A stretch of DNA of 64,000 nucleotides from Magnolia sinica. Lineage: Eukaryota > Streptophyta > Magnoliopsida > Magnoliales > Magnoliaceae. The translations under genes were made by a program, and so were the position numbers. Positions 35,286-45,727 of the stretch are shown here, one piece after another (the first letter of the stretch is position 1; every line of letters begins with the position of its first letter). The stretch spans positions 82,550,862 through 82,614,861 of the forward strand of contig NC_080584.1 in NCBI RefSeq assembly GCF_029962835.1, written 5' to 3'. The notes beneath the pieces are model-generated. The model saw nothing but the letters and a program-made list of their open reading frames with translations. It was not told the origin of the DNA and did no database searches.

Positions 35286-35412
35286 GGGTGTGTATGTGTG
35301 CGTGTGCGTGTGTGTGTGGGTGTGTGTGTGTGTATATAATATTATATTATATATATAATATTGTATATGATATATATAAAATATATATTATATTATGTAA
35401 AATATGTGATGG
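35286..35412 (+). repeat. (TG)n then (TA)n low-complexity tract
   Basis: A GT-rich run (35286-35332) passes into a TA-rich run (35333-35405) inside the long LTR. Confidence 0.92.
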
Positions 35413-35539
35413 TTGGCCTTCATGTGGACCCCCACCGTGAGGCAGGTGCTGTATCCAATCTGTCCATCCTTTTTTTTAAAAAAAAAAAGCTTATTTTATG
35501 GCATGGGCATAAAGAATGAGCCAGATCCATAGTCCAAGT

Positions 35540-35870
35540 GGACCCCACCTTGGCATGTTGTGAGGCCCATTTGATGTATTAGGGGCCCATGGTTTAAGGC
35601 CCATTAAGATGTATTGGGGCCTATGGGTTGAGGCCCATTTGATGTACATTTGGGGCCCTATTGGTGTGGCCCATTTGTTACTCATAAGACCCATGAGATC
35701 AGGCCCATTTAATGTATTCAAGACCCAAGGGGTTATGGCCCATTGCAATGTACAAAGGGCCCATTGATGTGGCCCACTTGATGAATATAAGGCCCATATG
35801 ATATGGTCCATTTGATGTATTTAAGGCCCAATGAGATGTACCTAAGGTCCATTGCATTGTGTGATCCCAA
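35540..35870 (+). repeat. Minisatellite-like tandem repeat
   Basis: About seven imperfect repeats of a 40-50 base phrase: 'ggcccatttgatgtat' and 'aaggcccat' with variants. It lies within the long LTR. Confidence 0.8.
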
Positions 35871-37290
35871 CATAATTTATGTAATGATGTTTATGACAGT
35901 CGTGCCTTGGGAGCAATCTTGGTTTGACGTCCACATTGCAAGTATAGTGTTGGTTAAATGTCCGCATTATGCCTTTCCCTAGGGCCCATTGTTAGGCTCG
36001 TATGTGTAATGTGTAGGCTGTCTAGGCCCATCTTTGTTATGAACATCATCCATCCCATATAACATGTTTAGTTCCATGATTCATGATCATATGCATCATA
36101 TGTATGCTTGATATGAGAAATGACTGATCATAGCATATGCCTTCGGGCAGATTGTTTAGGGGCTCCCGGATAGGGGGTGTTGCCCTACATGAGTGCACGA
36201 TACGCGCAGGATTGCTGTATGACTGGATAGTTTGATTCATGCATTCGCATTGTGTGATATAGTTACTATACGCCCTAGCGACATCAGGGCCGTAGCCTCC
36301 ACTGACGTATCGTGGTTGGCAGGATTGGATACCGGAAATATTGTTCTACATGGGGTGCTATAGATATCCCTGGGTGAAAGTTCCTAAACCCTTATAGTAC
36401 CAAGAGGTTGCTCCAACGTCTAGACCGAGTGGGTGCATGAGCGCCGAGTGCCGATTACCAGACGGTTGTACTTTCCACTGTATCGTGGTCGGTTGGAAGG
36501 GGGTGCGGCCTTACCCGCCCGAGAGTAGGGGGCAATGCTGGGCTGAGTCTGACCAGCTCGAGGAATGGATCCGTTATTGACGAGCTGAGCCCGATATTGG
36601 TAGGCGAATAGTGAGGTCTTTTTCACTCACCTTATTGCGCGGGATGGGGCGGCAATCTGGCTTGGAGTGTACTAGACCCCGGTAATATTCCAGATTTTGA
36701 GCTGTATCGATATGTGGACTTAGATGAGGATTTATATGCTTGAGTTGCATTTCGCATTACATGGTCTTGGTATGGCGGACATTATTCATGTTTTGCACCG
36801 CATGGCCTTGGTACGGCTAATGGTATTCTTGGCTTTTCATCAGCATGTTCCGCATTACTCTGATACTGCATAACTACATTACCACCTTGAGCACACACTT
36901 TCACCACCCTCTAAGCTTTCTATAAGCTTATGCACAACCGTTGTGTGCAGGTGACGTTGGATCGCAACAGCGCTGAGGCTTGGGCACGTGGCAGATCATT
37001 TTGGAGTATTTGGTCATCATTATTGTATTTTCCTTTATGCTCATTGTACTTGTAAAGTTTTTTATCATAGTGGAAATGTGATGGAGTTTTTGGTTGTTGT
37101 TGTGGGTTATGCCTTTGGTTATGCTTATTACGAATCAAACTGATGTTAAAAATCCTCCTCGTAGCATCCCAAGATCGGAACCTGGCGAATGGGCGCTGGG
37201 AGCCGAGAATGGGGTTCTACGGAGGCTGTCGGCATCGGATTCAGCGATTGAAAATTTTGTGAGCCCGGTTTCCGAGTTTGGAGCGTGACA

Positions 37291-37650
37291 CACCGTCCAT
37301 CCATTTTGCCAGCTCATTATAAGTCATGCATATCCAAAGCTCAAGTGGACCACCAATTGGAGTTTATATTTATGATTATTTCACCAATAAACAAGTATCC
37401 ACCAATCAGAGTTTCTGATTAATTATTTCACTAATCTAATTTTTAGATTAGAATTTCATGACAGCAATTTTTACAATTTAGATGGTTTACATTAAGTTAA
37501 TATATGCAAATTATATTATCTCTAAATTCTTGCGCATCAAGCATCATATGCTATCAGAGTATCAAATAACTATCCTCATGTTTCCCATACCATATCAGCA
37601 TAGCCCTGGTTCAGCCTCATCATCAGAGGGTTATAATGCGAATATTTATT
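37291..37650. repeat. Tail of MADS array unit 3, after the LTR
   Basis: It continues the unit tail: 'agctcaagtggaccacc', 'cagagtatcaaataact', 'catgtttcccatacc', then 'ggttataatgcgaatattta'. Confidence 0.88.
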
Positions 37651-38084
37651 ATTTTATTAGATATTCACATTAATAATAAAATAATAAATTAAAGTAATGA
37701 AATTAAAAAATGCAGGGGGGGCATTTTTATTAGATATTCACATTAATAATAAAACAATAAATCAAAGTAATGAAATTAAAAAATGCACCTTTAAATAATT
37801 TATTTTTTAAAAAAAGGAAAATTGTGATCGCGTGTTTTATATCAAAAAAATCTGTCTCCAATTCGAATGTTATTCCCAGACTTCTCTTCCAAACAAAGCT
37901 TACGCCAAAACCCAACCTCCTCTTCCAAATGCATCTAATCCATCCATATAACAAATTCGTAGCTGAAAAGAGAATCAATTTGAACTTTCTATTCACAATT
38001 ATAATAAAACAATAAAATAAAAATTAGGAAATTAAATAATTCACTTGTAAATAAGAAAATAAAAGAAGAAAATCGTCGTTGGAC

Positions 38085-38789
38085 GTTTTATACCAAAAAA
38101 TCTTCGTCTCTGATCCGAATGATTTTCTCGGCACCGGATCATCTTCGAGATGCTGCTTACCTCAAAACCCAACTTCCTCCTCCAAACACATCTTACCCGA
38201 AAACCCAACCTCTTCTTCTAATCCTTGCTGACATGAAGAAGACTTCATGTAACGTGAAATACTTCCCAAAGTCCAACCTCATTCTTCTCCAAACCTTCAT
38301 CACGCGAAGCCTCCATCGCACATGACGCAACAACCTTTTCCAATTCCGACAGATACATCTCTAGCTGGCCCACATCATGACCCTCAATATCCAAATCCCA
38401 CCATCCACGGATAGGGTTTCCTCCTTTTAGTGGATGATTCTTCTCCACTGTTTCGTCGATCTGATTCTAGATGTCGAAAAGTCACTGATTCAGATTGTCA
38501 AGATGGATCACGGACTGGGACCATCAAACGGTTGAGGAGGAAGAAGGAGAGGGAATGTCATTATTGCTGCCACTACATTGTCCGATGTACTGATCAATGA
38601 TGGAATCAAAGGACGGATGGCCGAAGGAGAAGGGTTTACCGGCAGGAGTGAAAACGAGAATGCCGATGTGAGTGTCGATGAGGGAGCAGAGGTCAGAAAC
38701 TTTCTTGAAAAGTCCCTGTCGTCGTTTGGAGAAAGAAACTAAAAGCAACGATTTATTTACAATTTTTTCAATTGAAATTTTCTTTTTCC

Positions 38790-38793
<4 letters not shown>
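38085..38793 (-). pseudogene. Truncated type I MADS-box gene, unit 4; MADS domain open
   Basis: ATG at 38793 opens 89 codons to the shared TGA at 38524: 'MGKKKISIEKI', then '[19 protein letters not shown]', '[20 protein letters not shown]', 'DSIIDQYIGQC' and a serine-rich linker. The whole MADS domain is open here, unlike units 1-3 and 7. The C-terminal part ('WWDLDIEGHDVGQLEMYLSE' at about 38380) lies past the stop and is not translated with it. Type I MADS genes usually lack introns, as here. If expressed it would be a domain-only protein of 89 aa, able in principle to bind DNA or dimerise, but this is inference. The start has a CT run just upstream. Confidence 0.8.
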
Positions 38794-38826
<33 letters not shown>

Positions 38827-39161
38827 GCGTCTATTTAAGGTTTTTCTGATTTTGTTGAAAGTAAGTGAAGAGAAGCAGATGAGTGAAGAAGTTTCTATTT
38901 TATCTTAAACGGCCCTGCTTAAACACTTCGGTAATTATGTGGAACGCGGATTGCGTACTATGTAAGTCACTACGCTCTAGTGTACTGAGTATACTCTGTG
39001 GGGTCCTCCGTGGTGTATGTGTCATATTCATGACATCCATCCATTTTCCTAGATCATTTTATGGGATGATCTTAAATTTGAACATATCCGAATCTCAAGT
39101 GGACCAAACCATAAGAAACCGTGGGAATTGAATGCTTACCATTGAAAACTTCTCGGGGGTT

Positions 39162-41502
39162 TGTTCACTCCCCAAGTATAGGGTTGTGATGTAGTAATAA
39201 ACTCGGTAAGACCGAGGTCGAATCCACAGGGACTGATACTTGTACGTTATCTGAAACCAAGTAGAACTAGAACTAGATTTAAGATGTGATCTAAACCAAG
39301 TAGAATTTAAGAAATAATTGTGGAACAATTATCTAAAACTTTAAGGAATTCAGAGGAAGAAACTAGGGATTCAGAGGATCCACTTGTAGAGATCAGGGAG
39401 AAATTATGCCTGCTTCAGAAATCATGGAATTTAACTAGACTTCCTTTGATATAGTTTTCAAGAGGTGAAAGGTGTATGAATTAGAATGGATTCAATCACC
39501 AAGCCATGCCCATGAGACAAAGTAAACAACAGAATTAAACTAATTACCAACCAACCAACAATGTATGAGGATCAGGAAGGGTACTGTCATCCTACCATGC
39601 CCATGGGACGATGATGAACAACAGGGGTTCCTGACTTCATAAACATAAAAAGGGAAAAGAAATACTCAAAGCCATTGCAAATCCATTGTAATTTCAGTCA
39701 CAACAGACCATAAAAGACTAAGAAAAAATATTCCTTTAATAATCAACTATATCAAATTCAGTTTAGAAATTTAAATTAAAGGCAGAAAGTAGGTTCTCCC
39801 ATCTCGCTACAGGTTTCACCTCTTAGCCCTAACTAAGAGGTTTAGCCACACATGATATGGGCTAAGTCTAAAAAAATAATAATAGAAATATAAAGGAAAA
39901 GAAGAAAAAAAAAAAAAAAACCAGAACCGAGCATCCCTTGCAATCGTCCAAGCCCTGCTTTTTTTCTCCCCACTTCCCGTTCTCCTTCTCCCCTTTATTC
40001 ATGAGAAGGTCGGCTGGGGGACTGTGCATACGCAGCAACCTGTTCCGCAGCTGGAACGCATAATAACACAAGCGGACTCATGTTTGGCCGAGTGTGAGCG
40101 ACTAGCCGCCAAGATTTCTCCAAACAAACTTCTTAGACAGGTTTATGGCTTCCCTGTGAACATTTTGAACGGTACTGATCATTAGTCTGGCCACGATTGA
40201 GATCGTACAGTGGGCCACGGGAGTCGGCAGCGTCCGTGTTCTCCTTGGATACTCTGTCTGCGCAAGACTTGCGCTGAGCTGCTGATGGGGGCCATGATCG
40301 GTTTTATCAACAAAATCCACGCCGTCCATTGGAATCCTCGTGGAAATTCAGTCAGGAACGAGTGGTTTTGGCAGGTTCTTGTGTGGCCCACTGGATATTC
40401 TATTCCGCCGTCCATCATGAGTTTCGGCGGTCGAAATCCGCTACACGTTGCTTCCTAGAAAAATTCCACCTAGGTCTGAGTGAGAGGAGCGATTTGAGTC
40501 TCATAAACGGTTCGGATCTGACCGTTGATGCACGATGTTGGCCCAAAGAGTTCCGCCGCAAGTCTCTGTTCAACTTCCGCAGCAGAGACCGAAACGGAAG
40601 GCTCTGTCGAGAGTCGGTGGGTTCCACGTACTTGGTATCTTCAAAATCCATCACGTCCATTAGTTTCTCCTCAGAAAACCGTTGTGATATGGTCGGTTTT
40701 GGATTGGTTTGAGTGTGGCCCATTGCATTTTTAAATCGGCCGTTCATCTTGTGTTTGAACGGTAATCTGCCTGTCCGTACGTTCATGGGTCGAAAAGGAC
40801 ACGTAGGTGACGATTACGTCTACCCAAGAGATTCAATAGACGGTCTGGATCATCCATTTGGATGATGACTGGGCCGTATTACTGAAAAACGGACGAACAG
40901 CGTCCGTGCACTGTTATTTTGTAAGAAGGAGACGTCCCTGCCATGCCATGCACTCTTAGTGCAAAAAGTGTACTATGTACACTGGATAATGATTATGAGA
41001 AATTCACACCATCCATCTTGTTCCCCATTTCATTTGAGCCGTGGAGGCCGAAGTTAAAGCGTATCTGGACAGCGGGTGGGCCCCAAATCAGGATTTTATG
41101 GACTGATCTGTTAGTTCAGCCACTTTCATAAGGATCCAATGACTGAAATTTGACGTGTACGGTTAGTTTTTGGTCCTCGAGCCATGTATAAAGTTTCGAG
41201 CCAAACAGATGATGGAAACCCAGTGATCTTGCATTCTGGCTGACTTTCAAGCCGCTTGAGCTTCAGTTTCTCAATTTTCGCGGATCCTTGGCGTGTAATT
41301 TCGTCGATTTTGGTCCCTTGGAGTCCGTCCCTTGCCTTGGTGCATTCTGAACGTTAAATCCGTGCTTTTAGCATCCTTTTTCAGTCCATGCTCGTAAATA
41401 CACCTTGCATCACAAACACGATTAAACTGGTGCATTAAATAGTATCATGTCCATAAATTCAGGTAATAATTGGGTCTGATATGCAATATTTGACCCTCAA
41501 CA
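39162..41502 (-). mobile_element. Probable solo LTR, 2.3 kb, probably Ty3/gypsy (Athila/Tat-like)
   Basis: TG...CA ends ('tgttcactccccaag' ... 'gaccctcaaca') are flanked by the 5-bp TSD 'gggtt' at 39157-39161 and 41503-41507. Sister units have the intact site. The stretch 'gtcgaatccacagggac' near 39219, read as 'gtccctgtggattcgac' on the minus strand, is a phrase I associate with the end of some plant gypsy LTRs; hence the strand and family, both inferred. No polyprotein sequence is seen. It is younger than the array. Confidence 0.75.
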
Positions 41503-41660
41503 GGGTTTAGAAAGTTTTAGATCAAACTGGCATTTGTATTTTCATCCATTTATGTTTATGTGATCTTATGAACACGTTGGATGTTGGGTGACAAATAAAT
41601 ATTACTGTGGCCTAGCTAGGAAAACGGATGGATGGCGTGGATAAGACACAATCAGAAGGC

Positions 41661-42352
41661 TATCGCACGTTTTACACCAAAAAATCTATCTCCAATTCGA
41701 ATGCTATTCTCAGACTTCTCTTCCAAACAAAGCTTACGCCAAAACCCGACCTCCTCTTCCAAATGGATCCAATCCGTCCATATAACAAATTCGTGGCTAA
41801 AAAGAGAATCGATTTGAACCTTCTATTCACGGTTATAATAAAAAAATAAAACAAAAATTAGGTAATTAAATAATTCACTTATAAATAAAAAAATAAAAGA
41901 AGAAAATCGTCGTTGGACGTTTTACACCAAAAAAATTTCGTCTATGATCCGAATGATTTTCTCGGTACCGGATCATCTTCGAGACGTTGCTTACATTAAA
42001 ACCCAACTTCCTTCTCCAAACACATCTTACCCAAAAACCCAACCTCCTGTTCTAATCCTTGTTGACATGAAGACTTCATGTAACGTGAAATACTTCCTAA
42101 AGTCCAACCTCCTTCTTCTCCAAACCTTCATCACGTGAAGCCTCCATTGCACGTGACGCAACAACCACGATGATGGTGAAGTGGCATGGGAGATGTCCAG
42201 CAGGGCGATGAAAAGGACCAATCATCCAACGGCTAGGTTTCATCTTAACTGTGTGGAAGTGGAGGCCTATGTTAGTTGGTTTCGCTGATTCAGATTGTCA
42301 AGATGGATGACAGACTGGGACCATCAAACGGTTGAGGAGGAAGAAGGAGAGG
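41661..42352 (-). pseudogene. MADS array unit 5 remnant: 3' part of the MADS copy only
   Basis: It contains the duplicated gene end (41665-41880), then the C-terminal half of the MADS copy as far as about 42160. A short poorly matching stretch (about 42165-42250) follows, then 'gctgattcagattgtcaaga' and the serine-rich linker DNA. It stops in a run of G at 42351-42360 and fuses to the next unit. The MADS domain is absent, so it is a dead fragment. Confidence 0.75.
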
Positions 42353-43315
42353 GGGGGGGGCATTTTTATTAGATATTCACATTAATAATAAAACAATAAA
42401 TCAAAGTAATGAAATTAAAAAATGCACCTTTAAATAATTTATTTTTTAAAAAAAGGTAAATTATAATCGCGCGTTCTACACCAAAAAAATATATCTCCAA
42501 TTCGAATGTTATTCCCAGACTTCTCTTCCAAACAAAGATTATGTAAAAACTCAACCTCCTCTTCCAAATGCATCCAGTCCGTCCAGATAACAAATTCGTG
42601 GCTGAAAAGAGAATCAATTTGAACTTTCTATTCACAGTTATAGTAAAACAATAAAACAAAAATTAGAAAATTAAATAATTCACTTGTTAAAAATAAAAAA
42701 TAAAAGAAGAAAATCGCCATTGGACGTTTTACACCAAAAAATCTTACTCTCCAATCCGAATGATTTTCTTGGCACCGGATCATCTTCGAGACGCTGCTTA
42801 CCCCAAAACCCAACTTCCTCCTCCAAACACATCTTACCTGAAAACCCAACCTCCTCTTCTAATCCTTGCTGACATGAAGAAGACTTCATGTTATGTGAAA
42901 TACTTCCCAAAGTCCAACCTCCTTCTTCTCCAAACCTTCATCACGCGAAGCCTCTATCGCACGTGACGCAACAACCTCCCTGAATTTCTCCAATTCCGAC
43001 AAATACATCTCTAGCTGGCACACATCATGACCCTCAATATCCAAATCCCACCATCGATGGCTAGGGTTTCCTCCTTTTAGTGGATGATTCTTCTCCACTG
43101 TTTCGTTGATCTGATCTTGATGTCGAAAAGTTGCTGATTCAGATTGTTAAGATGGTTAAAGGACTGGGAGGATCAAACGGTTGAGGAGGAAGAAGGAGAT
43201 GGAAAGTTTCTATTGCTGCCGCTGCATTGTCCGACGTACTAATCAATGACGGAATCAAAGGACGGATGGCCGAAGGAGAAGGGTTTACCAGTAGGAGAGA
43301 AAATGAGAATGCCGA
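42353..43315 (-). pseudogene. MADS array unit 6, truncated within the MADS domain
   Basis: It starts in a G run, carries the 3' flank with the duplicated gene end (42361-42715) and the MADS copy from its C-terminus. 'LEEEVGFSGKMCLEEEVGF' and 'WWDLDIEGHDVCQLEMYLSE' can be read on the minus strand. The shared TGA is present near 43170. The homology breaks off at about 43315, in the codons for '[11 protein letters not shown]', so the N-terminal half of the MADS domain is missing. The bases that follow look like a MITE end ('ggcagggggagtggccaatc'). Confidence 0.8.
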
Positions 43316-45727
43316 TTTGGCTAGTGGCAGGGGGAGTGGCCAATCCGTACCCGTTTACCATTGACGCACTTTGCATTGTGCTCGGCAGGACGTTATTCCT
43401 ACTTCCTAAGATTAAAAAGATCTATTCAACACTTGATCCTCTAATAGAGAAGAGGAAAGGCTTTGAATGGTAGATTGCAAGGAGAAGTCGGCATCAAAGC
43501 AGCGATTAGGTTCAACCGGTGATCTCTGTACGTGTTTGTCTTCTAGTTTATACCTATCTTTTGAGACATGTATATTCACAATGGACCCCACTATATGAAT
43601 GATTTGGCTTTTGTGGCAAGTGGGCCATGATGATCTTGTGGTAGGTGTTCAATCTTGTACTTTCTGTAGACTCAGTGATTTAGACAACAAATAGATGAGA
43701 CGCTAAAAAGGCCTTGCATACCAATGGCCACTTGTAAGAATTGAAAACTAGCCTATCCAACACAAAGCCCTAGTGCATTAATCGATTCACGAAGAGAAAA
43801 AGAAATCTCGGGTTTCAGTTGGGACGAGTGGGGCCATAGTTTGATAATCCGACTATTAGTCTATTTCCTATCACCTTGGATGGGCCACTCTCCAAAACTC
43901 TCCCAAAACTGAAATATCCAAATCACATTAATAATAGACTATTCTTTAGTTGACACATTATGGAATCTATGATTTATTTTCCATTAATTAATAGAAATGA
44001 TACTATCTCTAGTTCACAAACATCATGCCCAATCAATATTCCTCAAGATTCCCACCATACAAAGATTAGCGGCAAATCATCCAAGGTCCTTTCGAATGAT
44101 TCATTCTCATTGTTTCCATATAATCAAATTCAGTGGATTAAAAAGAATCAGCTTTGATTGATATTCAATTAATAATAAAATAATAAATTAAGAGAAATTA
44201 AAAATGCACCTTGTAAATATTTTTTAAAAAGAGGAAAATTGTTGCAGCTTTACACCAAAAATTGTCTCGAATTCGAATGATTTTCAATGACTGATCATTT
44301 CAAGGATGGCTTAGCCAAAACCCAACCTCCTCTCCAAAGCGATCGAAAATCCATATAATACTTGTGAGCTGAAAGAGACATGAACGTCAAAACTTTTAAA
44401 AGTCCAAACTTCATCGCAAATTTAATTCACTTGACCAGTCGAGCAGAAATAAGGAAGCGGTGCGTTAGTGGAATTTGTTCACAATGAAATTTTCCACCAC
44501 AGAAAATGGAATTTCATCTCTCCTTCTCTCTCTCTCACACATCTTCCCGATTAAAAGTCTTTCTGATTTCAATTGAAGAGATTCAGTGAGGAGGAAGAGG
44601 ATGAAGAAGTTTCCATTTTACCTTGACGATTGCCTACTCAAACGCTTCGGAATTACGTGGAACGCTCCGATGTGACGTGTAAGTCACACGCTCTAAAGTT
44701 TCTTGAATAGATACATCTTGTGGAATAGACCCAACTAAAACCACGATAACGATTATGTTCCTCTTTCATGTCTCTTCTCCATCTCTTCCTTGATCCTGTT
44801 ATGGGATGATCATTAAAGTTTGAGCGATACCGAATTTCAAGTGGACGGCAAACCACTAAACGGTTGAGAATTATGTGGAGAGCGGATTGTGATCTCAGGT
44901 TAAGCACGCATTAGTGTACTTATGATCAATACTCAAGGCATTCGGATGTATGTGTCATCCATTTATCCATTTATGAGATCATTATGAATGATGCTTGATG
45001 TTGGGTGAGCAAATCAAATCTTAAGTGGGCCTTAGCAAAGAAACTAAGAATGGACGATGTGGTTAAAAATTTTCATAGGATTATAGCGTTCTCTCTCAAA
45101 ACAAATTTGTATTTTCATCCTCTTATCTTTATGCTGATCATGAAGTAGTGGGATGCTGGGGTGAAAATTCATTACTGTGGGCCTACTAATGCTACGGAAA
45201 ATGAATGGCGATGTGGATAAGCCACCACATTATGGTGGGCCCCATAAGTTTTTGAACTTATGGGGCTCACCTTAGTGTATGTATTCTTATCCATCGTGTC
45301 CATCCATTTTGCCACTCATTGTAAGATCTAATTGGCATATCCAAGCTCTAAGTGGACCACCAATTAGAACTATGTATGATTATCTTCACCGTAAACAATT
45401 CCACGTCAATGAAAGTTTAATCAAACTTAATTTGATTTCACCAATTTGATTTTATGATTTTGTGATTTCATCATAGTAATAATATATGCATACATTACAT
45501 TAATTAATATCACAATTTATTATCTTAAGTTGTTCGCATCAAGCAATTATTGTCAAAAGTATTCACATAACTTCTCTTCATGTTCACATACCATTACTCA
45601 AAGATAAGCCCTTTCAACCCCATTCATCAGGGCTATAATGCCGTCAAGTTATCTACTTATTTTATTGTTTCCCAATACCTTGAATAAATATTTAATATTT
45701 GCTCAACATGATCATATATAGTTTCAA
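43316..45727. other. Anomalous block: poorly matching, scrambled copy of an array unit
   Basis: 43316-44160 has no clear counterpart in the sister units. 44160-45727 follows the unit order (3' flank, MADS end words, CT-rich spot at 44515, leader 'gaagaagtttccattttacc', MITE words, tail words such as 'agtggaccaccaatta'). It differs by short gaps, insertions and rearranged words every few bases, far more than units on either side differ. The MADS body is nearly all missing. It may be an old, decayed copy, or a stretch of poor consensus. Confidence 0.55.

Larger units (their letters stand above)
33191..37290 (+). mobile_element. Probable solo LTR, 4.1 kb, Ty3/gypsy (Tekay/Del-like)
   Basis: The sequence starts TG ('tgtaagccccgta') and ends CA ('gagcgtgaca'). 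It is flanked by the 5-bp TSD 'caccg' at 33186-33190 and 37291-37295. The sister units carry the uninterrupted site, which fixes both ends. No gag, protease, integrase or reverse-transcriptase sequence is visible, so a solo LTR is the simplest reading. Very long LTRs with a 'gggcgtgaca'-type end are known in the Tekay/Del group; the family is inferred. A relative's end lies at 63866-63905. It is younger than the array duplication; with one LTR it cannot be dated further. Open frames within it look incidental. Confidence 0.8.
37651..41660. repeat. MADS array unit 4, interrupted and lacking its tail
   Basis: 37651-39161 and 41503-41660 are unit sequence; 39162-41502 is an LTR insertion in the upstream MITE. 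At about 41661 the MITE ends abruptly and fuses to the 3' end of the next MADS copy, so the conserved block and tail are deleted. Confidence 0.85.

Noticed and set aside
34693-35440. Open frames of 89 and 132 aa in the long LTR
   Set aside because: No motif of any retroelement protein; one crosses the TG/TA tract. LTRs are not expected to code here.
35540-35870. Regular repeats considered as a CRISPR array
   Set aside because: Repeats are imperfect and adjacent without unique spacers, and the DNA is plant nuclear; it is a minisatellite.
40102-40786. Overlapping 75-127 aa frames on both strands in the 2.3-kb LTR
   Set aside because: GC-richer sequence gives long chance frames on both strands; no domain recognised.
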